A model generated the notes under the pieces. That model saw only the letters and a program-made list of their open reading frames with translations, had not been told where the DNA came from and ran no database searches. Of a stretch of DNA of 64,000 nucleotides, positions 33,701-40,100 are shown piece by piece. The position numbers were made by a program, and so were the translations under genes. Within the stretch, counting starts at the first letter, position 1. Each line of letters starts with the position of its first letter. Source of the DNA: Owenia fusiformis (taxonomy: Eukaryota > Annelida > Polychaeta > Sabellida > Oweniidae); contig CAIIXF020000007.1 in the NCBI GenBank assembly GCA_903813345.2, forward strand, positions 37,286,759 through 37,350,758, given 5' to 3'.

Positions 33701-34170
33701 CCCTTTGAGTCCCTGGGTTTAAAACCCCTGAGTTTGAATTCTAAGGTAAGGGCCCCTGGATAAAAGCCCCTGGGTTTAATTTTTTATCCCCTTGATAATA
33801 TCTGATAAATATTTATTGTAGACTCAACACATTAAAGAGCAGTTGATACAGTAAAAAACATATGGACCAATAAATCAATTTTTAAACCGTAAACATATTT
33901 TTAAACCATTCAACTTATTTTATCCTTGCAATTAAACGTCGCCACTCTCTATACACTGTTTATACCTAAATGTATGATATAAAATAAAGTTCAATGCTGG
34001 TTTCAATAATTAAAAAATGAAACTACAGTAATTCATCAAACTTTTATATGTTTGAATTTTAACTTCAAATATCTATTGACCTACGTACCTTTCATGAATT
34101 TTGTATGAACATGCACCATCGTCATGCACAAGATACATACGATAAGTGTTACTTCGTGTAGTTTCAACAT
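480..34170 (-). CDS. EGFR: EGFR/ErbB-family receptor tyrosine kinase gene (5' two-thirds; 3' end off window)
   Basis: Single-pass membrane receptor that binds EGF-like ligands and activates an intracellular tyrosine kinase. Seventeen constitutive coding exons plus two pairs of alternative exons were assembled by hand; all have AG acceptors and GT donors and matching phases. Order: 34089-34170, 26282-26647, 25068-25196, 19458-19565, 18905-19023, 18243-18384, 17642-17755, 17079-17190, 16486-16650, then 15815-16020 OR 14742-14953, then 10647-10870, 10020-10153, 9183-9342, 8256-8407, 7676-7775, then 5776-5897 OR 4814-4929, then 1561-1732, 1067-1180, 480-761. The sum is 3003 nt, 1001 codons. Diagnostic motifs are CQGTS at the mature N-terminus, [18 protein letters not shown] in L1, [12 protein letters not shown] at the start of domain [13 protein letters not shown] and VAIK in the kinase, and [14 protein letters not shown] at the hinge. 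The catalytic loop, DFG and C-tail exons lie left of position 1. Orthology to EGFR is by recognition of family motifs; assignment to one vertebrate paralogue is not meaningful for an invertebrate. Confidence 0.96.
762..1066. other. Short AT-rich intron
   Basis: Intron of 305 bp between the glycine-loop exon and the VAIK exon. Nothing but A/T-rich sequence was seen. Confidence 0.85.
1067..1180 (-). CDS. EGFR: EGFR exon: intracellular juxtamembrane end and glycine loop
   Basis: 38 codons, phase 0/0, acceptor atatag, donor GTAATC. It starts [10 protein letters not shown], the conserved 'PLTP' juxtamembrane motif next to the activating juxtamembrane segment, continues [18 protein letters not shown], and ends with the nucleotide-binding loop [10 protein letters not shown]. 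All three glycines of GxGxxG are intact. Confidence 0.97.
1443..1516. mobile_element. Solo end of mariner-like MITE (family B)
   Basis: Starts tacgaggggtgatcaataag and matches one half of the complete copy at 3622-3774 (gtaatg..acgc, acacggatgcttttta, gaccaatctttttgattt). The other terminal repeat is missing. It sits about 45 bp downstream of the donor of the transmembrane exon. Confidence 0.75.
1561..1732 (-). CDS. EGFR: EGFR exon: transmembrane helix and basic juxtamembrane
   Basis: 172 nt; the first base completes a codon left by the preceding exon (AG+A = Arg), then 57 codons to donor GTAGGG. KNDQQK leads into the single hydrophobic helix [20 protein letters not shown], continuing ILAYCC, followed by a basic stop-transfer stretch [19 protein letters not shown] and the acidic end IHDENE. 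GxxxG/SxxxG-type small-residue motifs (GSSVGS) lie in the N-terminal half of the helix, as in ErbB transmembrane dimers. If both alternative juxtamembrane exons upstream were skipped, this exon would read AAA AAA TGA, a stop. Confidence 0.95.
1891..2950 (-). mobile_element. Decayed mariner/Tc1 element with transposase remnant
   Basis: About 1.06 kb bounded by inverted repeats: tacagggcgttcaataagta at the left and its complement (tacttattgaacgccctgta) at the right, each starting with TA. The minus strand at about 2520-2240 reads [17 protein letters not shown], then HAAYFPD, a stop, and APLDFVVF. These are the 'DNAPAH' and 'PxYSPDLAPxDFxLF' blocks of mariner transposases (DDD/DD34D superfamily). 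The in-frame TAG and a duplicated internal block (2280-2390 repeated at 2540-2640) show it is dead. It lies in the transcriptional orientation of the receptor gene. Confidence 0.85.
3312..3360. mobile_element. Minimal hairpin MITE
   Basis: tacagggcatcaaataaag is followed by a short loop and cttatttgacaccctgta. The two arms are inverted copies and both ends carry TA, a 49-bp foldback resembling mariner ends. Confidence 0.6.
3503..3877. mobile_element. Tc1-like MITE family A, interrupted by a nested MITE
   Basis: Left end tatacaccccttccataagt and right end ttgccaaacttatgcagggg-agtgtata are inverted. The element is split by the family B MITE at 3622-3774. Other copies: 7025-7257, 9787-10005, 55599-55812. 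Confidence 0.75.
3622..3774. mobile_element. Complete mariner-like MITE (family B)
   Basis: 153-bp foldback. Left tacgaggggtgatcaa and right ttgatcacccctcgta are perfect inverted ends with TA at both; the stems continue (cttttacacagatg / catctgtgtaaaaaa). It is inserted into a family A MITE. Confidence 0.85.
3863..4007. repeat. Tandem duplication of MITE end plus flank
   Basis: Two near-identical copies of 70-75 bp, each ending in aaattgtaaaagctttgtcg and including ggggagtgta, the family A terminus. Confidence 0.7.
4418..4666. mobile_element. hAT-like MITE (family G), 8-bp target duplication
   Basis: 249 bp flanked by the perfect 8-bp duplication TATACTAG (4410-4417 and 4667-4674). Imperfect inverted ends: CATCCTCCGATCACAGG against CCTGCTTAGGAGGAAGC. 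Almost the same sequence recurs at 55108-55358 with a different 8-bp duplication. 8-bp duplications are the hallmark of hAT transposases; no coding capacity. Confidence 0.85.
4814..4929 (-). CDS. EGFR: EGFR alternative exon 16b: extracellular juxtamembrane
   Basis: 116 nt (38 codons plus 2 nt), acceptor ctttag, donor GTAGGG. It reads [19 protein letters not shown] then [19 protein letters not shown](R). It is homologous to the exon at 5776-5897: the pattern NCxxECPxDxxYxI...CVxxxxPxIAAxxxxxR is shared and both have the same entry (phase 0) and exit (2 nt, AG). If spliced after 16a the frame breaks and TAG is met at the 17th codon, so the two are mutually exclusive. It encodes the last cysteine-rich residues and the stalk before the membrane. 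Confidence 0.9.
4930..5775. other. Intron between mutually exclusive exons 16a and 16b
   Basis: 846 bp. It is long enough that steric exclusion of splicing is not forced by intron size. No repeat or conserved selector sequence was recognised by eye. Confidence 0.7.
5776..5897 (-). CDS. EGFR: EGFR alternative exon 16a: extracellular juxtamembrane
   Basis: 122 nt (40 codons plus 2 nt), acceptor atttcag, donor GTAAAA. It reads [20 protein letters not shown], then [20 protein letters not shown](R). It carries an N-glycosylation sequon (NCT) that 16b lacks, and a more acidic middle. Same phases and Cys pattern as 16b. Skipping both makes the transmembrane exon read AAA AAA TGA. Confidence 0.92.
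6687..6892. mobile_element. Family C short inverted-repeat element
   Basis: Ends caggcccatagccagg and cctggctacgggcctg are inverted copies. The interior is G-rich then A/T-rich (ggggttcactttttgaaaaa). Other copies: 20538-20750, 38956-39203 (variant), 44979-45189, 52310-52514. An open reading frame over it is a by-product. Confidence 0.8.
7025..7257. mobile_element. Tc1-like MITE family A
   Basis: Left tacacccccctccaaaagtt-tggca and right tgccaaacttatggagggga-gtgtat are inverted; A/T-rich interior without coding capacity. Confidence 0.75.
7676..7775 (-). CDS. EGFR: EGFR exon 15: cysteine-rich module
   Basis: 100 nt (1 + 33 codons), acceptor tacag, donor GTAAGT. It reads [20 protein letters not shown], then [13 protein letters not shown], the furin-like 'CxxxCxxGCTGP' motif. 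NST is an N-glycosylation sequon. It ends in phase 0, which both 16a and 16b accept. Confidence 0.94.
8037..8205. repeat. Foldback repeat around TTTGGTAATAATATTACC
   Basis: accaatttggtaataatatt and aatattattaccaatttgtt (in inverted form) flank opposed atgttcatc/gatgaacat blocks. A related sequence lies at 42520-42660 (gaacattatggtaatattat). Confidence 0.55.
8256..8407 (-). CDS. EGFR: EGFR exon 14: cysteine-rich modules
   Basis: 152 nt (50 codons + 2), acceptor gtttag, donor GTAAGA. It reads [50 protein letters not shown](R). CHPQC and the C...C-C...C spacing are those of furin-like repeats of ErbB domain IV. Confidence 0.95.
8605..8901. mobile_element. Inverted-repeat element 'cagtggcgtagcg'
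   Basis: Left cagtggcgtagcgtgg and right gacgctacgccattg are inverted ends about 297 bp apart, with a G/C-rich insert near 8640-8700. Confidence 0.6.
9183..9342 (-). CDS. EGFR: EGFR exon 13: cysteine-rich module
   Basis: 160 nt (1 + 53 codons), acceptor tttcag, donor GTAAGT. It reads [56 protein letters not shown] is a sequon. The incoming GG+A makes Gly-Cys, restoring the 'GAGCTGP' join with exon 12. Confidence 0.94.
9440..9604. mobile_element. Family D MITE copy
   Basis: gtgttcac repeats end in gagacaggttttactgta, the family D terminus (consensus by eye: CAGTAAAACCTGTATATC...). Confidence 0.55.
9787..10005. mobile_element. Tc1-like MITE family A beside a splice donor
   Basis: Left tactctccgctccataaatt-aggcaac and right gttgctaaaattatagacga-ggagg are decayed inverted ends. 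The right end stops about 14 bp short of the exon 12 boundary. Confidence 0.6.
10020..10153 (-). CDS. EGFR: EGFR exon 12: cysteine-rich module of domain IV
   Basis: 134 nt (44 codons + 2), acceptor ttgtag, donor GTATGT. It reads [44 protein letters not shown](G). It matches 'NCIQCAHYIDGPHCVKTCP...CHLCHPNC' of human EGFR domain IV in Cys spacing; NAS is a sequon. Confidence 0.95.
10483..10601 (+). mobile_element. Family F repeat (aaggcat...ccacctgccatttgtt)
   Basis: gaccacctgccatttgttac at one end and gatggtgacata at the other. Further copies: 18028-18215, 22951-23090, 25349-25454, 25946-26039, 50596-50722, 54894-55008, all in the same orientation. Confidence 0.7.
10647..10870 (-). CDS. EGFR: EGFR exon 11: start of cysteine-rich domain IV
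   Basis: 224 nt (2 + 74 codons), acceptor tttcag, donor GTACGT. It reads [74 protein letters not shown]. The 'CDPxCxxxGCWGxG' signature marks the start of ErbB domain IV. The entry phase (needs 1 nt) is met by both 10a and 10b; skipping both gives CAC CGC GGC GGG TGA. Confidence 0.96.
12424..12640. repeat. Minisatellite, about 21-bp unit
   Basis: Around ten degenerate units of ccccaaaatgactggatcca type. An open frame on the minus strand here is an artefact of the repeat. Confidence 0.8.
12720..12825. repeat. tgatacattga repeats with dyad symmetry
   Basis: Repeated tgatacattgat in both direct and inverted order (atcaatgtatcatcaa...ttgatacattgatgat), able to fold into hairpins. Confidence 0.75.
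12950..13078. repeat. Nested hairpin
   Basis: Outer arms cgtctgtttctagacagaat and attctgtaaaaacagacag; inner arms gcaaatacaaag and ctttgtatttgc. Probable small foldback element. Confidence 0.6.
14080..14122. mobile_element. Solo end of family B MITE
   Basis: Ends ttattgatcacccctcgta, identical to the right terminus of the element at 3622-3774. Confidence 0.7.
14460..14606. repeat. 16-bp minisatellite
   Basis: About nine copies of ctaaatgtacactgca with ca/ta variation, almost perfect. Confidence 0.92.
14742..14953 (-). CDS. EGFR: EGFR alternative exon 10b: C-terminal part of L2 (domain III)
   Basis: 212 nt (1 + 70 codons + 1), acceptor ttctag, donor GTAAGT. It reads [70 protein letters not shown]. 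Homologous to exon 10a (15815-16020): shared SLK, NGN, Y.N.QLC.V, F.WSR and final Cys. It has an extra adjacent Cys pair (GSCC) near residues 11-12 that 10a and human EGFR lack at this position. The same phases make it exchangeable with 10a. If both are used, TAG appears at the 17th codon after the join. Confidence 0.92.
14954..15814. other. Intron between mutually exclusive exons 10a and 10b
   Basis: 861 bp. Contains a tandem repeat (15628-15753) near exon 10a. No selector or docking sequence recognised by eye. Confidence 0.7.
15628..15753. repeat. Tandem repeat, about 46-bp unit
   Basis: Three partial copies of aaaatgttccactcatagta-gaaatg, the first two with ttgatttttac. It ends about 60 bp from the donor of exon 10a. 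Confidence 0.85.
15815..16020 (-). CDS. EGFR: EGFR alternative exon 10a: C-terminal part of L2 (domain III)
   Basis: 206 nt (1 + 68 codons + 1), acceptor ttttag, donor GTAAGT. It reads [68 protein letters not shown]. Closer to vertebrate EGFR ('LGLRSLKEISDGDVIISGN', 'NLCYANTINWKKL') than 10b is. This part of domain III includes ligand-contact residues in human EGFR, so swapping it could change ligand choice. Confidence 0.95.
16258..16463. mobile_element. Family E MITE near a splice donor
   Basis: Inverted ctctacttat...tttaatttggcg and cgccaaattaagtagag ends. Other copies: 45367-45579 (complete) and 47640-47810. The right end lies about 22 bp from the exon 9 boundary. Confidence 0.65.
16486..16650 (-). 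CDS. EGFR: EGFR exon 9: middle of L2 (domain III)
   Basis: 165 nt (1 + 54 codons + 2), acceptor tttcag, donor GTAAGT. It reads [54 protein letters not shown]. 'EITxxLxxQ....NLTxLxxxxNLExIxGR' is the L-domain repeat; NLT is a sequon. It ends CA and completes Gln with the G of either exon 10. Confidence 0.96.
17079..17190 (-). CDS. EGFR: EGFR exon 8: end of domain II, start of L2
   Basis: 112 nt (2 + 36 codons + 2), acceptor ttcag, donor GTAGGC. It reads [36 protein letters not shown](G). 'FKDCTxIxGNLxIL' matches 'FKNCTSISGDLHIL' in human EGFR. Confidence 0.95.
17642..17755 (-). CDS. EGFR: EGFR exon 7: cysteine-rich domain II
   Basis: 114 nt (2 + 37 codons + 1), acceptor tttcag, donor GTAAGT. 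It reads [37 protein letters not shown], then Lys-Cys across the junction, giving the 'KCxxCxGPCxK' motif at the end of domain II. Confidence 0.95.
18028..18215 (+). mobile_element. Family F repeat with internal duplication
   Basis: caccacctgccatttgttac occurs twice, once near the start and once near 18155, ending atggtgatgacataatg. Confidence 0.65.
18243..18384 (-). CDS. EGFR: EGFR exon 6: dimerization arm of domain II
   Basis: 142 nt (47 codons + 1), acceptor tacag, donor GTAAGT. It reads [47 protein letters not shown]. The stretch from YDDAEY to KYAYG aligns with the arm of human EGFR (YNPTTYQMDVNPEGKYSFG), through which two activated receptors contact each other. Arm length is conserved. 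Confidence 0.97.
18681..18900. repeat. 70-bp tandem repeat, three copies
   Basis: Copies of tcaatggttgaaataggttg followed by ataataattcattgatagat and tgtgtgagttgtgcgaatat; the third is shorter and diverged. Confidence 0.88.
18905..19023 (-). CDS. EGFR: EGFR exon 5: cysteine-rich domain II
   Basis: 119 nt (2 + 39 codons), acceptor tatag, donor GTAATT. It reads [39 protein letters not shown]. 'CCHxQCAxGCTGP' is an ErbB signature (human CCHNQCAAGCTGP). The second residue of the usual 'DCLVC' is Trp here. Confidence 0.97.
19458..19565 (-). CDS. EGFR: EGFR exon 4: start of cysteine-rich domain II
   Basis: 108 nt (2 + 35 codons + 1), acceptor gctag, donor GTAAGT. It reads [35 protein letters not shown](L), joining to SRTIC as in human 'NCQKLTKIIC'. 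CWGEGP is the domain II signature. It has a longer Cys-rich start than vertebrate EGFR ([19 protein letters not shown]). Confidence 0.94.
20538..20750. mobile_element. Family C element
   Basis: Left caggctcgtaggatttgcc and right ccctgactacgggccta, with ggggggttcacttttt inside. Confidence 0.75.
21165..21290 (+). repeat. Dispersed repeat family H
   Basis: tctctctaaaatttgaataa ... ttccttgctaattccactcc. Similar blocks in the same orientation: 22090-22225, 30345-30490, 40825-40955, 43965-44105, 57503-57600. In reverse orientation: 32562-32660, 37758-37880, 53752-53870. Probably fragments of an old, larger transposon; no coding region recognised. Confidence 0.7.
21779..21960. mobile_element. Family D MITE, complete
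   Basis: Left cagtagaatctgtgtctaat and right gatatacaggttttgctgta are inverted; interior gtgttcacattaagaggtgt. Confidence 0.75.
22338..22589 (+). CDS. Unrecognised 83-codon ORF inside the receptor intron
   Basis: Antisense to the receptor gene. Starts [20 protein letters not shown] and ends EPFKNHIS. Composition looks protein-like (mixed charged residues, three Cys) and a TATA-like cctataaaagg lies about 25 bp before the ATG. I do not recognise a family, and there is no conserved motif I can name. It may be a fragment of a decayed transposon or chance. Function unknown. Confidence 0.2.
   Translation: MPTIEFFYLTDCDFTDVRVLLEEHKNINVSTKDPTQRKPLLTLNYLYGVRVFRRKCVEMYQSKPFRDFPYCEKVLEPFKNHIS
22951..23090 (+). 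mobile_element. Family F repeat
   Basis: aaggcattaacatgcaaaat, gtcaccacctgccattt at the start; caatatgtcaccatttttgg near the end. Confidence 0.7.
24063..24226. mobile_element. Family D MITE
   Basis: Left acagtaagacctgtctaatc; interior gtgttcagattagaaaggtg; right atatcaaggttttctt, decayed. Confidence 0.6.
25068..25196 (-). CDS. EGFR: EGFR exon 3: C-terminal part of L1
   Basis: 129 nt (2 + 42 codons + 1), acceptor tccag, donor GTAAGT. It reads [42 protein letters not shown](C). 'G.V.F.NNPxLC....I.W.DI' matches human EGFR '[22 protein letters not shown]'. Confidence 0.96.
25349..25454 (+). mobile_element. Family F repeat
   Basis: aaggcatcaacatgcaaaat and gtcaccacctgtcatttgtt at the start, ctggtggtgacataat at the end; the middle carries a duplicated gactgctgacaaaaaagt. 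Confidence 0.7.
25946..26039 (+). mobile_element. Family F repeat (short)
   Basis: aaggcatcaacatgcaaaat, caccaccatttgctacagat; ends ttggtgacataaa. Confidence 0.68.
26282..26647 (-). CDS. EGFR: EGFR exon 2: L1 ligand-binding domain
   Basis: 366 nt (2 + 121 codons + 1), acceptor ttccag, donor GTGAGT. It starts (V)[10 protein letters not shown], then [80 protein letters not shown] and KELQFKSLY. This is the beta-helical L domain of EGFR; NCT is a sequon. The mature N-terminus 'VCQGTS' is preserved as in human EGFR. Confidence 0.98.
27370..29650. repeat. 65-bp satellite with higher-order structure
   Basis: About 30 or more units of 65 bp built on gttacacacaaaactcaaag, atataatagatctattagaa and attaaagtatgttttctaca. 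The centre (27781-29130) is very homogeneous; both flanks are decayed and irregular. Two unit types alternate: A (aaaactcaaagatataatag) and B (taaactcaacgatatgttag). Entirely within the first coding intron. Confidence 0.95.
30838..31656. mobile_element. Non-autonomous hAT-like transposon, 819 bp
   Basis: Perfect 8-bp duplication GTGAAGAA at 30830-30837 and 31657-31664. Inverted ends TAGGGATCCCACGAT and ATCGTGGGATCCCTA, with subterminal tcgattcgat/tatcgaatcg motifs at both ends. No transposase frame inside. Duplication length and 'TAGGG' ends point to the hAT superfamily. Confidence 0.92.
32562..32660 (-). repeat. Family H fragment, inverted
   Basis: aatggaatcggcaaggaatg-aataa is the complement of the ttccttgctaattccac end of family H. 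Confidence 0.5.
34089..34170 (-). CDS. EGFR: EGFR exon 1 (first coding): signal peptide
   Basis: 82 nt: 27 codons plus G, donor GTACGT. It reads [20 protein letters not shown] then VHTKFMK(V). A hydrophobic core ([13 protein letters not shown]) is followed by polar residues: a cleavable signal peptide. G + TA of exon 2 gives Val, making KVCQGTS as in human EGFR (KKVCQGTS). An in-frame stop (TAA, + strand 34183-34185) lies 12 nt upstream of the ATG, fixing the start. Confidence 0.93.
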
Positions 34171-37100
34171 CGCAAAATATGTTTAAAAAACTATCCATGC
34201 ACTGTCGTTACTTTTCTTGTGAAGAAATGATTTCTGTTAGTAGAATAACATAATCGTGTAATCATCTAACAATGAAACAATATAAGCAATCTTTCCTTAT
34301 AGTACATCTTAGTCAAATGATGCTTCCTTTCGTTTCAAATTCCACGAAATTCATAACTGATGCTGATCAATGATAATATATAATTAGTTTCATGGTTATA
34401 TGCTTGCAATTGTATTTAACTATCTTTTAATAGCATTCATCATTCGATCTCTCTGAAGACTTCAAATCCATTTGAGTGTCAAAGCAATCCTAAATGGCAT
34501 CAAAAATTATATACAAAATGATACAATAGCAGTTTCCCTATTTACATATTTCATTCAATTTCTTTGTTTTCCTTGGTTTCTGTAACATTTAGTAGGATAC
34601 TATCTCCAATTCTGCCATAATTTTCCACTTATCTCAGTAGTTCCAAAGTCACAGCTTGATAACCAGCTACTATACATTCCCACAACGTAGAACTTATCCT
34701 ATTAAAACAAGCCTTGTTTTTTTACAAGCTGTAGTTAATATGTAGTAAAATTATAGTATTATCTTGACTGTTCAATGGTATCTATCTTGTTTTTGTGACC
34801 CCCTTGGTACTTGAGATATAAATATGGACTCTCCAATAAAGTTAGTGACATGAATTTATCTCCAGGTGCGTAAATCCAAAATGGATGCATATATCAAGCT
34901 TTCATTTTTATTTCTATTGCGTGCACATATTCTCAATATTTTGTATTCTTTCTATTGCTTTTATATCTTGTGTATCCTTGATCCTAAAAGCATGCAAAAT
35001 ATGGTCGCATTCCCGTTCCATGCGTATAAAGCCTTATAAGGTCATATAATAGGCATTCACATTTTCGTATCTCATTAATCAGAAATCAGACTGATGAGTG
35101 AGAATCAAACTGATGATTTGTATCGCTTATAAATCTTGTTCTATATCAAATTTAATGCATTCCTATGTGGTTCGATATCATAATCCAATGTTGTATTCTA
35201 TGAGACAACCGAATGAACTACACGACAAATATAAATCTCTTCTATGCATGTGTACTTTAAGAATGCTTTACTCGTGCAGTGTAGCATCGAACATTAAGTT
35301 AAATATACACTTCATACAAATCCCTATACAGACTGTCAACATCATAGACCCCATTGAACAAACAAGCGTCAATAATATTATCCTTTTTTCTCCCCTTCTA
35401 TTAGCTATAAAAGAGTATAAAACTCTATTGCGATACTCGAATATGCCATCAAAAGCTTGCACAACGGACGTCTTAATAGCTCCAATTTTTTTATGAAATT
35501 TTAATGAAAGAAAGTGTAAGCTATATATGTGCACAATGTGAAAATGGCTGCCTGGACTATAATCTATTCATCGCATGTCTTCAAATTGATTTATGAACTT
35601 GACATAACTGATTATACCCATTAAAAAATCTACATTTGTATCTGACATTTCAGTTATTTCTTACTTGATTTAAAATACATTTTTTTAAATTCATAATTTT
35701 CCTCATAAATAAAAGTAACATTTCAATGCTCTTTTCATTCATAACTCAAGTCCTACTCATTTCAGAGTATTATACACAGAAAACCACCACATTTGCGACA
35801 TTCACTCAATGGGTATAAAGTCACTTACTTATGATCATAAACACTATCGAGTGGTTAAAATACAACTCCAGATTTGCTGTTTAATTCAGGGATATTAATC
35901 TATTTTTTGACCTTGACCCCTAAATGTATAAATCACATCGATCTTTTATCGGTGTAACAAATACGGATGTTGATTCAATGAGTAATTCTCGATCATTACG
36001 AACTCTAATTTTGTCGAGTATTGAGAAAAAGTAAATAAACTACTTAAAGTCATAGCTTTGATAGTTGTTGATAACGAGTTGAGTAGTGGATTAAGTACTC
36101 AATTATACCAGTCATGTTTCAATGAGAAATTGTACCTAATGCATTGAATCATGGGAAATGAGTATTCTACGTACTGAATGAATTTTCGATATAATCCAAA
36201 ATATTTCGAAAGTGGCGAGAAAGTCCATTTTATCGAAAAAGTCCATTTAATCAACATGGTGATTACTATTAAGTATAGCAGATCTTAAACATGTTATATA
36301 TTTATAAAAGATATGCAATGGTCACAATATTTGCATGTACTTGAACACTTGGTGTTCCTAAATGTACATTCATTTAAATTGGTTATTTGTGATATCTTGG
36401 ATAATCTATCAGTCCAACTCACTCAGAATACACTTAAGCTTGACATCGGAAAAGTACAACAAATAAATAAATAAAAATAAATAAAATAATTAATTTCACT
36501 GACTAACCTGCAGAAGTCGATTCTTCATCATATAAAAAGCTTGCATATCCCCCTAAAGTCACATCCAAAATGCTTAACCATGATACAATCCAGAGATTCC
36601 AGATGTAGCTGTTATGTGGCAGTATATATTGCATTTCCTAAATCAATTCAAACTTATTCCATATATGACAATTTGTTATTTTCCAAATGTCTCCAAAGTT
36701 TGTTAACCTCTGCTATATTTAAATCTGAAACAGCTTCTGTTGGTTTATTTATCTTGTTCCAATTTCCAAATATCTGAAAGTGTCTTTTTGAAACTGATCA
36801 TAAACACAAATCAGCACTCTTGTTAATAGACATCTATGCTACTCTTTTTCAATCTTTTAACAGTTTACAAAGTTTACAACTTTAAATTCCAGTTTCTATC
36901 TTTATTGTATTGTTGCCTCTTTTTTATAATCCTTTAGCTCATAAGCTCTGAGACTGTGTTACTACCCTACTTATCTTTACTACTATGGCTCTATTGCTAC
37001 TTGCAAATGGTTCCCATCAATCTGGCACTATTTTGTGACCATATGTCCTCGAATCCAAACATTTATCCTAAGAAGAATGCGACCCCTTGTACCTTGGTGT

Positions 37101-40100
37101 CCCTTTAATGTGATCTCCAAACTTAGACCCTCTGAACTTATCTAAGGATGCTTTAATTGTAGATTGTGAATGTTTATTATGCAAGCGTCAGGTTGCAAGT
37201 GAGTTCGGTCATATAGTAATGCCCTGGATGGTTCAACCAAAGATTCCCGCCTGACAAAAAGATCCTGCTGTTTTCAGAAATATCACTTGTTCTCTTAAAA
37301 ATATGACTCAAGTGGTTGACTTTCTTGCGGTTTCATCAAGCTTAGAATCCCTCCTCTGAGTTTGGTCCGATTAATCTTTTGTTGTTCCTGAGTTTTTGAT
37401 TAAGTTCGTTGGATTATTGAAGGGCTTGTTCCCAGGCTTCAAGAGCATATTACGTTCATGCTGGTCCCATCTACTATGATCTACAACTCTGTGTATCTTC
37501 CACTATCTTCCTCAAGTGCCATGGTGCGGTAAAAAACAGGAGTCGATTACAGAACATGTGCTTGGCTCTTAGACAAATACAATTTGAACAGAAAGCATAT
37601 CAATGCCAAGTGTCATTCCAGATTAGCTAGCCTAGTAGAGTTTAACTTAATGTTTAGGAGGGTGGTATCTTATGAATGAGAATGTTTTTTGCTACCTGGA
37701 ACTAAAATCCAACAGTGGACATTGTTTTCCTCAAGGAAAACCCAATTGATGGTCATGTTTTCAAATGCAAAATATGATGAAAAAGAATGGAATTAGCAAG
37801 GAATAAAGTAGACAAGAATGTAGTCAACACCCTCAATTGTATAGAAATGCATGAAAATCAAATACTTCATTCAAATTCTAGAGAGAAAATTGCAGAAAAG
37901 CGTGATCAATGGTAAATTTAAGCAGACGTTCACTCTGAAACATGTGCAAAAGCTTCAGTGCAATCTGCAACCAATAACAAACATCAGTATGAAATCCACC
38001 TCTGAAAAGACACAAGATGCCGATACTTCATCAAGGTATTGAAAAAAGGTGCAGAAAATCTTCCCAAGTGACATTTCACGCACGGAAACATATCTTAAGC
38101 AGACAGAGGAAATCTGGCAATTGGAGACTGTTGCATATTGTGAAGTGAATTTGGCCAAATCAAGGTTTTCATGACATTATGTAAAATACTTAAAACCAGT
38201 CATTCGTAATCTGTACAAAGAAGCCCAAATAGAGTATATGGCAAAGAAATTCCGTCAACCTAATTGAGGAAATGGGTAGGGGGGTTAAGAGTTGACATAT
38301 ACATCCTGGTTTTACCAACACAACTATTTGAGGGAAGGTATACATAACATAAACCATATCAGCAACTCAAAACTCAAATCCAAACATCACTAAATACTCA
38401 AAATTTCTTGTGACAACTTTTCTATGTTCTATACTTCAATGGTGAAAACAATGTGTTTACAATTACTTCAAAAACTGAAAGAACATATCACGTATCACAA
38501 CAGGTGACGGGTAGCAGTTTTACATCCTTACCATCCCTGATTGACAAAGTTATAGGATATTCAAAAGATGAAGGGTTGTTTTTATTTATCCCTTGAGATA
38601 CAGGATGCAAAGAAATGGGAAGATCCTGACTGGGCATTCCTATATCCTTATCTCTATGATAATGTTATCCTTAATCTCTGTGATAATCTTTGTACTCTTT
38701 TCAATTGTCCAATTTTGCATCTTAAAAGAGAGCTTCATCTTCAGCCTAATGTGTTATGCTCTCACAATCATTGTGACTGATTTGGCACCTTTTTTCAAAC
38801 TCAGTTCATGAATTTCTCTAAAAGATGACTAAATCTTAATATCTCTGGTGCACATTTATAAAGTATTGAAAATGCAAGTGTCTTTTTTATACTCTTTCAT
38901 TTCCAGAGGTGTAGCCAGGACATAAAAAGGCCGAGACAATATATAGACAATATACATAGGCGTAGTCAGGGGGGGGGGTCATAACCAATAAAATATAACC
39001 ATTAGATAGAAGAGCTTTAAAATGTTTTTTATTTGAAGCTTCTAGCTCAATATTGAAGTTGCATCAATTTTTGTAAAATTCACAACAAATCTTTAAAAAA
39101 ATTGTTTTGCCTTGCTTATGCCGCGATTGGGCCTCCCTGACTAGAAACCCCAAAAAAATTTGATGATCTCACCCCCCCTGAATGAAAGCTGGCTACGCCC
39201 CTGATATAAAAAGTTATCCTTAGACTTCACTTCACAGTCTCAATTAAAAAATCTGTATAAATATTTTTCTATAAAATTCTGCCTTACACCATTGCTTTCA
39301 ATTCTAATTTTCACTTTCAAACATGACAATTGCCCTACTTTCTGGACAAGAAATCCAGGTCCACGTTCAACACAACAATAAGATTATGAAAAATAACAAA
39401 ACGGCGTCTTTAACAGATGTGCCCTCAAATTTTTTGCCGCTCTTCTACGAAACATGACATCATACATTTCAGTTTTGAAAAACAAAAAAACAGCTGCGAA
39501 GAAATATAAACGAGACAATATCTACCAATGACAATCCTTTGGATATCATATTCACTTCCTTTTCAATTTTTTTTCGTTATACACGGACCTAAAATTATTT
39601 TATGTTCTTGAACCTTGCACCTGCTTTTATTCATAGAAACATAAAGAATACAAAGCCCTTTTTATTTGCTCTTTCGTAAACTTGAGTATTTCAAAAGAAA
39701 CTGACAAAGTACGGTGTAATTTGACCTCATGTTTTTGTCATGTTAGATCATTCAATAGTCTGTGAGTACAAAAAGTGAACTTCAAATATTGAATTCAATA
39801 TCAACATATTTTTCAACTTCTTTTCTTGCTGGAGAATACCAAAGATGTAATTAGCCATACTAAGTTTGCATCTTTAAGTATCTACATGTGATTATGTTCA
39901 ATATATGATCAAATGCAACTTAACATGTCAATGACAAAATAGACTCAAAAAGTGAGAAAATTCTGAAAATTTTTGAAAATTTCTAAAATTCGTATTTTCG
40001 AAATGAAAACCATTTCTGATCAATGATTCCAAGCAAAGCTAACTTTACAATTTGCAAGATTATCTCCGAAAAATACTGAAATTCCCATAATGATACATGT

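Larger units (their letters stand above)
26648..34088. other. 7.4-kb first coding intron
   Basis: Contains a G/A-rich gtgaggtg stretch (26785-26880), the 65-bp satellite (27370-29650), family H fragments (30345-30490, 32562-32660), an intact-ended hAT element (30838-31656), a poly-G tract (32180-32193) and the repeated phrase 'cccctgggttt' (33690-33785). No exon found. Confidence 0.75.

Noticed and set aside
35098-35496. 132-codon plus-strand frame upstream of the signal peptide exon
   Set aside because: No recognisable domain, AT-driven composition (many I, L, S, Y), and an equally long frame on the opposite strand; no promoter or splice support.
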